Below are positions 7,286 to 13,361 of a stretch of 64,000 nt of DNA, in pieces. The stretch's first letter is position 1; each line of letters begins with the position of its first letter. The translations under genes and the position numbers were made by a program. The stretch comes from Sphingopyxis macrogoltabida (GTDB lineage: Bacteria > Pseudomonadota > Alphaproteobacteria > Sphingomonadales > Sphingomonadaceae): assembly GCF_001314325.1 (NCBI RefSeq), contig NZ_CP009429.1, forward strand, positions 1,364,501 through 1,428,500, written 5' to 3'. The notes under the pieces are model-generated. The model searched no databases and was not told the origin of the DNA. It was given only the letters and a program-made list of their open reading frames with translations.

Positions 7286-7611
7286 GCTGCACCTCGGGCT
7301 TTGACGATGGCAGCGGCAATCCGGCGCAGTTCGCCCATGGTCACATCAAGCGGCACAACGGTGCTGTCAGGGATGTTCGGGTTGGTCAGGCAAAGGTTGC
7401 GCGGCAGCATCTCGCAAGCGACCGCGAGAAGGTCAGGTGCGGCGGCGACCAAAAATGCGTTGGCAGAAACCTCGGACGGATCGCGCATGTTGCTGACCAC
7501 GGCAGCGACCGCGCGGCAGTCGTTGGCGCTGCTCAGAAGCACGATGTTGTGATCGCCGAACACATCGGCCGCCTCGGCAAGCCACGGCCCCGACGTGTGC
7601 CGCTCCCTCAC
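7282..7611 (-). CDS. Conserved phage protein with AAAPDLLAVACEML motif
   Basis: 109 residues from GTG in a GTGA overlap. The AAAPDLLAVACEML stretch together with SGPWLAEAADVFG and DCRAVAAVVSNM recurs in small uncharacterised phage proteins that start with HTPGPW-like residues. Probable single domain; role unknown. Confidence 0.65.
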   Translation of the reverse strand: MRERHTSGPWLAEAADVFGDHNIVLLSSANDCRAVAAVVSNMRDPSEVSANAFLVAAAPDLLAVACEMLPRNLCLTNPNIPDSTVVPLDVTMGELRRIAAAIVKARGAA

Positions 7612-8072
7612 TGGACCGCTCCCATCACCGGAAAGTCCTCGTCAACGAACTCCTCCACGCTCGGCATGTGCTGGATAAGCCAGTGGCAGACCTTGCCTTC
7701 GTGGCTCGGCATCCGAACCTTCGGCTTATCGGCATAGAGCCAGTCGATCAGGCGCTTCTCGTACTCGCGGCGGATACCGCGCAGGGCCTCCGCAGCCTCG
7801 CCGCCATAGCGCCGGGTGTCCTCGTGATAACGGACGGTCTCGTAATAGACCGGCATTTCATCGGTGAGCTGGACCGCGAACACGCGCGGGTCGAAACGCC
7901 AGTCTGCAATCGGCGCGCCAAGGTCGAGCAAGCGACCGACGACCATGCGGAAGTCGATGCTGCCGGGCTCGATATCATGGAAGAGGTGGAAGTTCGCCGA
8001 ACCGATTACGGCCTCGGCATAGTCCAGCGTCGACCGGAGTTCGTTGGCGGGGATGCGATCGTGGCGGGCCAC
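7608..8072 (-). CDS. First gene of the leftward early operon, unknown function
   Basis: 154 residues from a GTG preceded by GGAG eight bases upstream, about 32 bases after the predicted transcription start. Contents: ANELRSTLDYAEAVIGSANFHLFHD, an LIDWLYADKPKVRMPSHEGKVCHWLI stretch, acidic C terminus. No family recognised. As the promoter-proximal gene it would be the earliest and most strongly made product of lytic induction. An open frame upstream runs through the operator but lacks a ribosome site. Confidence 0.65.
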   Translation of the reverse strand: MARHDRIPANELRSTLDYAEAVIGSANFHLFHDIEPGSIDFRMVVGRLLDLGAPIADWRFDPRVFAVQLTDEMPVYYETVRYHEDTRRYGGEAAEALRGIRREYEKRLIDWLYADKPKVRMPSHEGKVCHWLIQHMPSVEEFVDEDFPVMGAVQ

Positions 8073-8110
8073 TTGGGTTTCTCCATCTGCCGTGATTGGC
8101 TGATGGAGGT

Positions 8111-8139
8111 GTTGTACAAACCTTTTGCACACTGTGCAA
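8111..8139 (-). promoter_or_regulatory. Leftward early promoter (PL-like)
   Basis: On the minus strand: -35 TTGCAC at 8139-8134, a 17-base spacer, -10 TACAAC at 8116-8111. Transcription would start near 8104. The -35 box lies inside the perfect palindrome at 8125-8139, so repressor binding would block polymerase. The same -35 and spacing occur at the rightward promoter near 11.4 kb. Confidence 0.75.
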
Positions 8140-8166
8140 CAGAAAAGTTGCACAAGAATTTGCACA
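8125..8166. promoter_or_regulatory. Left operator: 15-bp palindrome plus two half-sites
   Basis: TTGCACACTGTGCAA at 8125-8139 is a perfect palindrome (7-bp arms, 1-bp centre). Extra TTGCACA half-sites follow at 8148-8154 and 8160-8166, 12 bp apart. The exact complement of the full palindrome recurs at 11432-11446 between cI and cro, which makes it the probable cI binding site. Confidence 0.75.
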
Positions 8167-8170
8167 CACC

Positions 8171-8202
8171 AAAAACCCCGCCCAACGAAAGCCGGGCGGG
8201 GT
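8171..8202 (-). terminator. Leftward rho-independent terminator 1
   Basis: Stem ACCCCGCCC (8175-8183) pairs with GGGCGGGGT (8194-8202). On the minus-strand transcript it is followed directly by five U residues. It shields the leftward promoter from transcripts arriving from the right. Confidence 0.8.
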
Positions 8203-8296
8203 CAGGAGCGGATCGTCGAGAAGACGGCTAACAGCGATCCGGCTCGGTGCTTTGGAGGAGCGATGGGGAACGCGTGATGTCGGGTTGGGTTGCTGC

Positions 8297-8335
8297 AAAA
8301 ATCCCCGCCGGAGAGACATTTGCCCGGCGGGGATT
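8297..8335 (-). terminator. Leftward rho-independent terminator 2
   Basis: A 12-bp stem: AATCCCCGCCGG at 8300-8311 with CCGGCGGGGATT at 8324-8335, loop of 12. The minus-strand RNA continues into a U-run (complement of 8296-8301). Confidence 0.75.
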
Positions 8336-8446
8336 AGTTTAGCCCAGCGCCCATCAGAAGACAGGAGGACGGGCGCGGTCGGGTAACGCGGCGCGATCGG
8401 CATAGTTGCCGCAGCGTTGGCGAAATCAAGTTTAGGTGTGGGACGC

Positions 8447-8475
8447 AGAAAAGGCCCTGCTGTCCGACAGGGCCT
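8447..8475 (-). terminator. Leftward rho-independent terminator 3
   Basis: AGGCCCTG at 8452-8459 pairs with CAGGGCCT at 8468-8475 and is followed on the minus strand by UUUUC. It is the first terminator met by leftward transcripts leaving the moron genes. Confidence 0.65.
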
Positions 8476-8632
8476 CTTCCATCCTCTGTGCTCTTGACCA
8501 AAGGAAGCCCCATCGGCTTTCCGGGTCGCAGGAAAGCCTTTGTGGAGAGACCCTAGGCCTATTCGGGCGGGAGTCGAGTCGTAACCCTGCCGGGTGAGGG
8601 CTGGGACGTCAGTTTGGTAATGATTAACGAGG

Positions 8633-9106
8633 TTAGGGCTTCAGAAAATCAGCCATCTGTACGGTATACGCCAACATGCCGATTACCAGTGCCGCCATAC
8701 CAATGAACGCGCCAATTAGCGTCGTCACGATGATCGTTTTGGAACTGAAGGCCTTCGCTTCAACAGCTTCAAGCTTCCCGTCGAACCCGTCCATGCGGCG
8801 ATCTAGCTGGCGCACGTCATCCTTCACACCGGCCACGGATTCGATGAGCGTCTCAATCTTGCCCATGAGTTGGGCAAACTTCGTTTCCGTTCGAGCTTCG
8901 ACGGCCTCAAGCTTGGCATCAAGTAAGCGGTCATCAATTGCCTGAATCGCCGCTGTGGTGGGCGCGGGCGCGTAAACGGGAGGCGGGGCCTTTGTCATTT
9001 CGGCATCTATATTAGCATTGAATGACGAAAATGTAACCGCCGCCGCCGTGGCCGGCAGCCCGATTCCCCATGCCGCCGTCGGCTTATTTTTCTTCGAGAT
9101 GTCCAT
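8633..9106 (-). CDS. Coiled-coil membrane-anchored moron protein
   Basis: 157 residues if started at MDISKKNKP, inside the end of the upstream gene; a later ATG at 8998 (MTKAPPPVY) is the alternative, and neither has a clear ribosome site. Domains: a weak hydrophobic N-terminal patch, Pro/Ala linker, a coiled coil over about residues 60-125, and a strong C-terminal span (TTLIGAFIGMAALVIGML). The layout resembles phage proteins that sit in the inner membrane with a cytoplasmic coil, including some superinfection-exclusion proteins. Function is inference. Confidence 0.6.
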   Translation of the reverse strand: MDISKKNKPTAAWGIGLPATAAAVTFSSFNANIDAEMTKAPPPVYAPAPTTAAIQAIDDRLLDAKLEAVEARTETKFAQLMGKIETLIESVAGVKDDVRQLDRRMDGFDGKLEAVEAKAFSSKTIIVTTLIGAFIGMAALVIGMLAYTVQMADFLKP

Positions 9107-9377
9107 TGGCCGCCAATTGATCCCCCAGCACCGAATGAATTTGAACAGCAACCTCGATCGGCATAACCATGCTGGCGACATTCTTGAGCACTACCGTCGT
9201 CGTTCCCTTGTCAGGATCGTTGATCAGATTCTGCTCCCGAAAAACAATAAGAGCGTGGTCGCTGTTCAGGAAGACCTGGGCCCCCGTTGCCCACTCCCTC
9301 GGAATATCGCTCGCGATGAGAAACTCAGGGCCCTTTTCCTTAAGCGCCTCTGCCATTAACTTTTGAGCGTCGTCCAT
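9084..9377 (-). CDS. Small cytosolic moron protein, DUF3467-like
   Basis: 97 residues with ribosome site GGAG five to six bases before the ATG. Pattern: EFLIASDIPREWATGAQVFLNSDHALIVFR, then TTTVVLKNVASMVMPIEVAVQIHSVL; the second half recalls DUF3467 (a beta strand then an MSPxxAxxL helix), but this is a weak match. It is first in a two-gene unit with its own promoter at 9397-9424. Confidence 0.65.
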   Translation of the reverse strand: MDDAQKLMAEALKEKGPEFLIASDIPREWATGAQVFLNSDHALIVFREQNLINDPDKGTTTVVLKNVASMVMPIEVAVQIHSVLGDQLAANGHLEEK

Positions 9378-9396
9378 GTTTTCTCCTGTCCCGCGA

Positions 9397-9424
9397 CCAA
9401 TATCCCCAGTCGAGTAAGAGTCAA
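9397..9424 (-). promoter_or_regulatory. Moron promoter
   Basis: Minus strand -35 TTGACT (9424-9419), 16-base spacer, -10 TATTGG (9402-9397), start near 9390, just upstream of the ribosome site of the 97-residue gene. It is not overlapped by the operator palindrome, so the genes could be expressed in the lysogen. Confidence 0.55.
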
Positions 9425-9455
9425 TTCAGTTCCGCCCCACAAAAGAAGCGCAGGG

Positions 9456-9854
9456 CTACGGCTTACTCCCCGCCACCACCGGACTAACCTCCTTCCGCTC
9501 GAACTCGCCGGCCTTGGCCTCGAAGCTGGCTCGATCGGAAATCTGAAGATCCGCACGGCCGGTCATGAAGCCCATCTTGATCGCGCAGCGGACATAGCGC
9601 GTCTCGCCGGGCGCCACCGTCACCTCGAGGCCCGCGGTCTTGTTCATGAAGATGTAGCGGCCCGGCGGCACTTCCCATTCCGCATATTTGTTGCGGCCCA
9701 GCTCGACGATCTCCTTGCCCTCATATCGGATCGGGCAGGCGACAGCTAAGCCGACCATCGCACCGGGCCGGTAGAAGATGATCTTGCCGGGCTGCTCTTG
9801 AGCGGCCGCGGTGACTGATGCCAGCGCGAGGCTAGCGGCTAGAATGTATCGCAT
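9456..9854 (-). CDS. Exported DUF2846-like protein
   Basis: 132 residues. A signal peptide (MRYILAASLALASVTAAAQ, cut after AAA) is followed by a beta-rich domain with FYRPGAMVGLAVACPIRYEG, WEVPPGRYIFMNKTAG and VAPGETRYVRC, the pattern of DUF2846-type periplasmic or lipoprotein domains. There is no lipobox Cys, so it should be soluble periplasmic. It is the last gene of the cI operon (start and upstream stop share a base, TAATG). A lysogenic-conversion role is likely. Confidence 0.75.
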   Translation of the reverse strand: MRYILAASLALASVTAAAQEQPGKIIFYRPGAMVGLAVACPIRYEGKEIVELGRNKYAEWEVPPGRYIFMNKTAGLEVTVAPGETRYVRCAIKMGFMTGRADLQISDRASFEAKAGEFERKEVSPVVAGSKP

Positions 9855-10285
9855 TAGAACTTCACCTCGAATTGCGGGAAGCCGGAAAAGGACTTCCGTT
9901 CACATTGCCCGTCCCATGTCCACATAGCGAAACTTACGATCCGCGATTCCAGCGTCATCGTCCCCGTATATTTCCCCGTCACCCTGTCGACGGATATGGA
10001 AATGTCACTCTTGCGACCCGGCTCGGCGACGTGCTCTTTCTGCAGCATAAGAAAGGCTGGCGCGATTTCGGCCAATTTTCGGGTCGATCGGCATTGCTCC
10101 TCGCAATATACGCCCTTCGATAGGTCAACTCGAAATTGCTTCTCGAATTGCTTGGTACTTTTACCAGTGCCCGACGAGTTCACATTCTCAATGCCTCGGC
10201 AAAGCAGATCGAATTGCTCCGGCGATGCCGCCCCTGCTGACGTCGATATCAACGTGATCAGAGCCAAAAACACCCGCTTCATCAT
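9854..10285 (-). CDS. Exported protein of the cI operon, unknown function
   Basis: 143 residues. Signal peptide MMKRVFLALITLISTSAGAA; mature part has four cysteines that could make disulphides (LLCRG, YCEEQCRST, GQCERK). No family recognised. Its ATG overlaps the stop of the HIRAN gene, so it is made from the lysogenic transcript and probably changes the cell envelope of the lysogen. Confidence 0.7.
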   Translation of the reverse strand: MMKRVFLALITLISTSAGAASPEQFDLLCRGIENVNSSGTGKSTKQFEKQFRVDLSKGVYCEEQCRSTRKLAEIAPAFLMLQKEHVAEPGRKSDISISVDRVTGKYTGTMTLESRIVSFAMWTWDGQCERKSFSGFPQFEVKF

Positions 10286-10686
10286 TCATCCTCCCAAATT
10301 TCGTCCGGCCACCAGTCCTGATCTTCTCCGCCGCGGCTGTGCGACGGACTTGCCGCCTTCTCCGCGATTGCGGGAAGGGTGGGCTCGTCACCTTCCAAAT
10401 TGGCTCGGATGGTCGCGCCCCACGCTTCCGGCTGCTGGAATATAGCGGTCACGATACCGCGGCGCATGGCCGCGCCGATCATTGGCGCCCGCTCCGCCCG
10501 CAGGTAGCCGATCTGGATATCCCGAGCCGAAAAGACCGCGACCGCGTTCGGGTCGGCCGGATTTCGGGGTTCGTGGACCAGCTTCACCGGTTCGCCAGGT
10601 GTGCACATCGCGATCTCGAATTGCCGCGGCGGGCCCTTCTTGTTGTCGTGCGCGATGCCGACGACCGCGAGCGACAATTCACGCAC
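10282..10686 (-). CDS. HIRAN-domain protein, GTG start
   Basis: 134 residues from a GTG five bases after the cI stop. The HIRAN fold is seen as VVGIAHDN (about residues 7-14), VKLVHEPRNPADPNAVAVF (about 34-52) and IGYLRAERAPM (about 59-69). HIRAN domains in HLTF/Rad5 bind free 3' ends of single-stranded DNA. Here the domain stands alone with an acidic Trp-rich tail (DQDWWPDEIWEDE). Co-expression with cI suggests a task in the lysogen such as end sensing or exclusion; this is inference. Confidence 0.8.
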   Translation of the reverse strand: MRELSLAVVGIAHDNKKGPPRQFEIAMCTPGEPVKLVHEPRNPADPNAVAVFSARDIQIGYLRAERAPMIGAAMRRGIVTAIFQQPEAWGATIRANLEGDEPTLPAIAEKAASPSHSRGGEDQDWWPDEIWEDE

Positions 10687-10691
10687 CGCTG

Positions 10692-11384
10692 TCAGGTCTT
10701 CCGGACAATCGCGACGACGCGGCCGACGACATGCAATTCGCCGTCGTAAGCCACCTCCTGCGGCACCGATGGATTGTCGGAGAGGATTTTGACGCTGCCG
10801 TCCGGCGAAGGCCGAAGTCGCTTTATGATTCCAACCTGCCCGAACGCGGCTGCCCATATGCGATCGGCCATGCGAACCTCGCGCTGCGTCGTGTCGATCA
10901 TCACCTTGTCGGCGTCGAGGATCGTCGGGAACATCGAATCACCGGTCCCATCGGCGAGGAATATCTTCTCGGGCGGAGCCGACGTAAATTGCCGGAGCCA
11001 CGACCGGGAGAACTTGTGTCGTTCCCCGGTCGTCGGAAGGTCGAGATAGCCGCCGGCGCCCATGCCATATGCAACATCCCATTGCTCGATTTCTACATCG
11101 TCGTCGTCGGTGGTCGCCGGCAAGATAGGGCGGGGCGCTTCGTCGTCCTCGACGAGTTCAGCAAGCTTCATCACTTCGTCGCGATCGATCCCGTACTTTT
11201 CGAAAACATCGGCAAAATCGCGCGCCAAGTGCAGCGGTAGCGTCGGCTTGGAGAAGCCCTTCTCATAATAATTGTACTTGTTGTGGTTGTCCCCATAGCC
11301 AAGCTCTTCCGCCATTTTGCGAACCGAGAGGGCGGGCCGGGCGCTTTCGCGAATGGCCTTTAATCGGGCGGCGACTGATTCCAT
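10692..11384 (-). CDS. cI-type lysogeny repressor (HTH + S24 peptidase)
   Basis: 230 residues. Residues 5-60 form an XRE-like helix-turn-helix (KMAEELGYGDNHNKYNYYEKGF). The C-terminal domain is an S24/LexA-type self-cleaving peptidase: cleavage site Ala110-Gly111 in YGMGAGGYL, Ser150 in GTGDSMFPTI and Lys188 in GIIKRL, 38 residues apart as in LexA. RecA-triggered self-cleavage after DNA damage would induce the phage. The start ATG is only a few bases from the predicted transcript start. It heads a four-gene lysogenic operon. Confidence 0.93.
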   Translation of the reverse strand: MESVAARLKAIRESARPALSVRKMAEELGYGDNHNKYNYYEKGFSKPTLPLHLARDFADVFEKYGIDRDEVMKLAELVEDDEAPRPILPATTDDDDVEIEQWDVAYGMGAGGYLDLPTTGERHKFSRSWLRQFTSAPPEKIFLADGTGDSMFPTILDADKVMIDTTQREVRMADRIWAAAFGQVGIIKRLRPSPDGSVKILSDNPSVPQEVAYDGELHVVGRVVAIVRKT

Positions 11385-11394
11385 TCCGCACCTG

Positions 11395-11423
11395 TACAAA
11401 ATATTCGAACAGTGTCTGTGCAA
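11395..11423 (-). promoter_or_regulatory. cI promoter (PRM-like)
   Basis: Minus strand -35 TTGCAC (11423-11418), 17-base spacer, weak -10 TTTGTA (11400-11395). The start near 11388 leaves an untranslated leader of about 4 bases before the cI ATG. The -35 is itself part of a TTGCACA half-site, so cI could activate or repress its own gene. Confidence 0.5.
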
Positions 11424-11431
11424 AACTCCTG

Positions 11432-11460
11432 TTGCACAGTGTGCAAGTTCGTTGTACATC
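11432..11460 (+). promoter_or_regulatory. Rightward early promoter (PR-like) with operator
   Basis: -35 TTGCAC (11432-11437), 17-base spacer, -10 TACATC (11455-11460). The -35 is embedded in TTGCACAGTGTGCAA (11432-11446), a perfect palindrome and the exact complement of the left operator. Start is expected near 11467, two bases before the cro ATG. Confidence 0.78.
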
Positions 11461-11468
11461 AGTTGCCC

Positions 11469-11696
11469 ATGACCCACATAGCATCAGTGCTCGCCCGGTT
11501 CGGCAACGTCCGCGAAGCCGCAACCAAGATCGGCCGCCCTCCGTCGGTCATCCAGTATTGGCGGACGACAGGGCGAATTCCGGCCACCGCCATGGGACAG
11601 GTTCTCGACGCCGCGCGACGACACGAGATTGCCGTTGACCCGGCTGAGCTTATCCCCGGCGCGTCCGATGCGCCGACCCACGGCGCCGCGGCATGA
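11469..11696 (+). CDS. Cro/YdaS-like repressor
   Basis: 75 residues starting MTHIASVLARFGNV. A YdaS/Cro-type helix-turn-helix: NVREAATKIGRPPSVIQYWRTTGRIP. Position divergent from cI under the shared operator indicates the lytic-switch repressor. The ATG lies about two bases from the predicted +1, so the message may be leaderless; an in-frame codon 19 residues upstream falls inside the promoter and is rejected. The stop overlaps the next gene as ATGA. Confidence 0.8.
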   Translation: MTHIASVLARFGNVREAATKIGRPPSVIQYWRTTGRIPATAMGQVLDAARRHEIAVDPAELIPGASDAPTHGAAA

Positions 11697-12211
11697 AGGG
11701 GTTCGCGTTCGCCTATGTCGTGCAACTCGACCTGCCCGGCGGCCCGGTAAAGATCGGGCGTTCGGCACGACCCCGCTCGCGTTTTAAGCAGTTCGAACTC
11801 GGTACTCCGGTCAACGCGCGCCTCGTGGGCATCACGTTCGACGGCTATGAGCGGGAAGCCGAGATGCTCGCGGCGACCGCTGATCGCACGATCAAGGGAG
11901 AGTGGCGCTACCCGACCCGGGAGCTTTACCGCCTCATCTCGAAATATCACAGTTCCGGGGAATGGTTTGTCCCCGCAGTCGATCATCAAGCGCACTTCGA
12001 TGCCGCAGATGTAGAGGCTCGCGTCCATCGCATTATCCCCAAAACGGCCCATCCGGTTTCGCCCAGTGCGCTCAATTACTTCTGGTCCAAGGAAGTGCTT
12101 GCAGCCGTCACCGTTCACGACCGCATGATCCCGGTCGATTGGGCGGGCTTCACGCTCGCCACGGACGCGCCGTCGCTTTCGTGGCCCGAGGCCGACCGGA
12201 AGGCCGCCTGA
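11693..12211 (+). CDS. GIY-YIG (T5orf172/MUG113-type) protein
   Basis: 172 residues. The N-terminal domain has the strand pair AYVVQL and KIGRSARP, a basic RFKQFE helix, and EREAEMLAATADRTIKGEWRY, which is a GIY-YIG-like core of the T5orf172/MUG113 type (YVxxx...VKIGxS..P..R). The C-terminal half is unrelated. It may nick DNA near replication start or be a defence or counter-defence nuclease. It is the second gene after PR and is coupled to cro. Confidence 0.72.
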   Translation: MKGFAFAYVVQLDLPGGPVKIGRSARPRSRFKQFELGTPVNARLVGITFDGYEREAEMLAATADRTIKGEWRYPTRELYRLISKYHSSGEWFVPAVDHQAHFDAADVEARVHRIIPKTAHPVSPSALNYFWSKEVLAAVTVHDRMIPVDWAGFTLATDAPSLSWPEADRKAA

Positions 12212-12217
12212 CCCATG

Positions 12218-12469
12218 TCAAGCCGTCCAAACCTCCCTGGCCACATCGAACCCGTCGCACCGTCTAACCGGAGCGCCGCTTTCGAGCACGATGTCACCGG
12301 CAAGCCCGCGCAGGTCTTCGAGATCGGCCGGGCTGAGCATATCCGACGGCTCCTTGAAGAATTCGACCATCGACCTGCCGACGCGTTCCATCTGCCTCGG
12401 GCTGATAATGCCTGCGTCCCTGAGTCCGGTGACGAGCGCGAGGCCCATTTGCGCCGCTGCGTGCTCCAT
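12218..12469 (-). CDS. Small helical protein encoded against the early operon
   Basis: 83 residues, opposite to its neighbours. A near-perfect ribosome site (AAGGAGG, six bases before ATG) supports it. Sequence: ALVTGLRDAGIISPRQMERVGRSMVEFFKEP, then LSPADLEDLRGLAGDIV. No family recognised. It lies between two rightward early genes, so its transcript would run antisense into the GIY-YIG gene. Confidence 0.6.
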   Translation of the reverse strand: MEHAAAQMGLALVTGLRDAGIISPRQMERVGRSMVEFFKEPSDMLSPADLEDLRGLAGDIVLESGAPVRRCDGFDVAREVWTA

Positions 12470-12495
12470 CTTTCCTCCTTCGTTTCGGTGCTCGC

Positions 12496-12870
12496 GTGAG
12501 CGTCGACGGTTCCCCCCAGCTCGCCACCCTGGCGAGCGCCCCGGCTGATCGGCCCGCTACGGTCAGCCGGGGCATTGGGCTGACCGAGCGACAGCGCGAA
12601 ACGCTCCGGTACATCGACGCCTATCAGCAGGCTTCGGATGGAATCTCGCCGTCGTTCGTCGAAATCCGCGACCGCCTTCGCCTCAACGCCAAGTCCGGCG
12701 TGCACCGCCTCCTGTCGGGGCTGGAAGAGCGCGGGCACATCCGCCGCAGCCGCACACATTTCACGCGCCATCGCGCCCTTGAGGTTGTCGACCCGCAGCC
12801 GTTTCCCCGGCCTTCGCTCAACGGCGAGCCCCTTCTTCTCGTACCTGTTCATGGAGGCAATAATGGCTGA
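12496..12870 (+). CDS. LexA-type winged-helix regulator without peptidase
   Basis: 124 residues from a GTG with no clear ribosome site. Residues about 28-85 match the LexA DNA-binding domain: GLTERQRETLRYIDAYQQ, GISPSFVEIRDRL, KSGVHRLLSGLEERGHIRR. The C-terminal 40 residues contain no S24 Ser/Lys pair, so it cannot self-cleave. It probably binds phage or host SOS-like sites. It overlaps the next gene by 8 bases. Confidence 0.78.
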   Translation: MSVDGSPQLATLASAPADRPATVSRGIGLTERQRETLRYIDAYQQASDGISPSFVEIRDRLRLNAKSGVHRLLSGLEERGHIRRSRTHFTRHRALEVVDPQPFPRPSLNGEPLLLVPVHGGNNG

Positions 12871-13360
12871 GGCCAGCAACCCTGTCGTTCCGCAAAAACA
12901 GCCTCTTACGGAAGAGGATTTCCACAACGCGATGATGGAGTCGCTGAGCCGCCTCTATCGCAAGCACGGGAAGCCGCGCGTCGCGGAATGGCTCGGCGTC
13001 TCGGTTCGCCAGCTCGCCAATATCGCGGGCGGCTCCCTCCCGGCGCCGCATCGGCTGTTCAACCTCGTCCTGCACGACGACGACGCGCTCGACCCGATCG
13101 ACCGGGAATATGGCCTGCGCCGGGTGCCGCGGAACGCGGTCTGCTCCTCCGATCCGGTATCAACCCGTCTGGCCATGCTGCTGACCAGCACGATCGACAT
13201 GGAGCACCCGGACAGCGACGGGGGTGTCGACGCCACGCTCTCCGAGCTGCTGGACCTGCCCGAAGACGTGCTGCGCGCGGTCGCGCACAAGTTCAACGGC
13301 TGGGTCGAGCGGATCGACGTTCACCGGCATGGAAAGCCCAAAGCTGTGGTGAACGGCTGA
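12863..13360 (+). CDS. Phage early protein with a putative HTH
   Basis: 165 residues starting MAEASNPVV, preceded by GGAGG. Residues about 35-65 (HGKPRVAEWLGVSVRQLANIAGGSLPAPHRLFNLV) look like a helix-turn-helix followed by an aromatic helix; the C terminus (LLDLPEDVLRAVAHKFNGWVERI) is helical. By position and size it could play a CII-like or replication-control part, but no family is recognised. Confidence 0.6.
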   Translation: MAEASNPVVPQKQPLTEEDFHNAMMESLSRLYRKHGKPRVAEWLGVSVRQLANIAGGSLPAPHRLFNLVLHDDDALDPIDREYGLRRVPRNAVCSSDPVSTRLAMLLTSTIDMEHPDSDGGVDATLSELLDLPEDVLRAVAHKFNGWVERIDVHRHGKPKAVVNG

Positions 13361-13361
13361 T

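Larger units (their letters stand above)
8203..8632. other. Gene-free structured stretch between immunity and early operon
   Basis: No credible coding frame on either strand. It holds two more leftward terminators (8297-8335, 8447-8475) and a short hairpin: GGCTTTCC at 8515-8522 pairs with GGAAAGCC at 8531-8538. AAAGGAAGCC just upstream (about 8500-8509) could pair with the same GGCTTTCC, giving two exclusive folds. This might be a small phage RNA; a promoter for it is not obvious. Confidence 0.4.
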
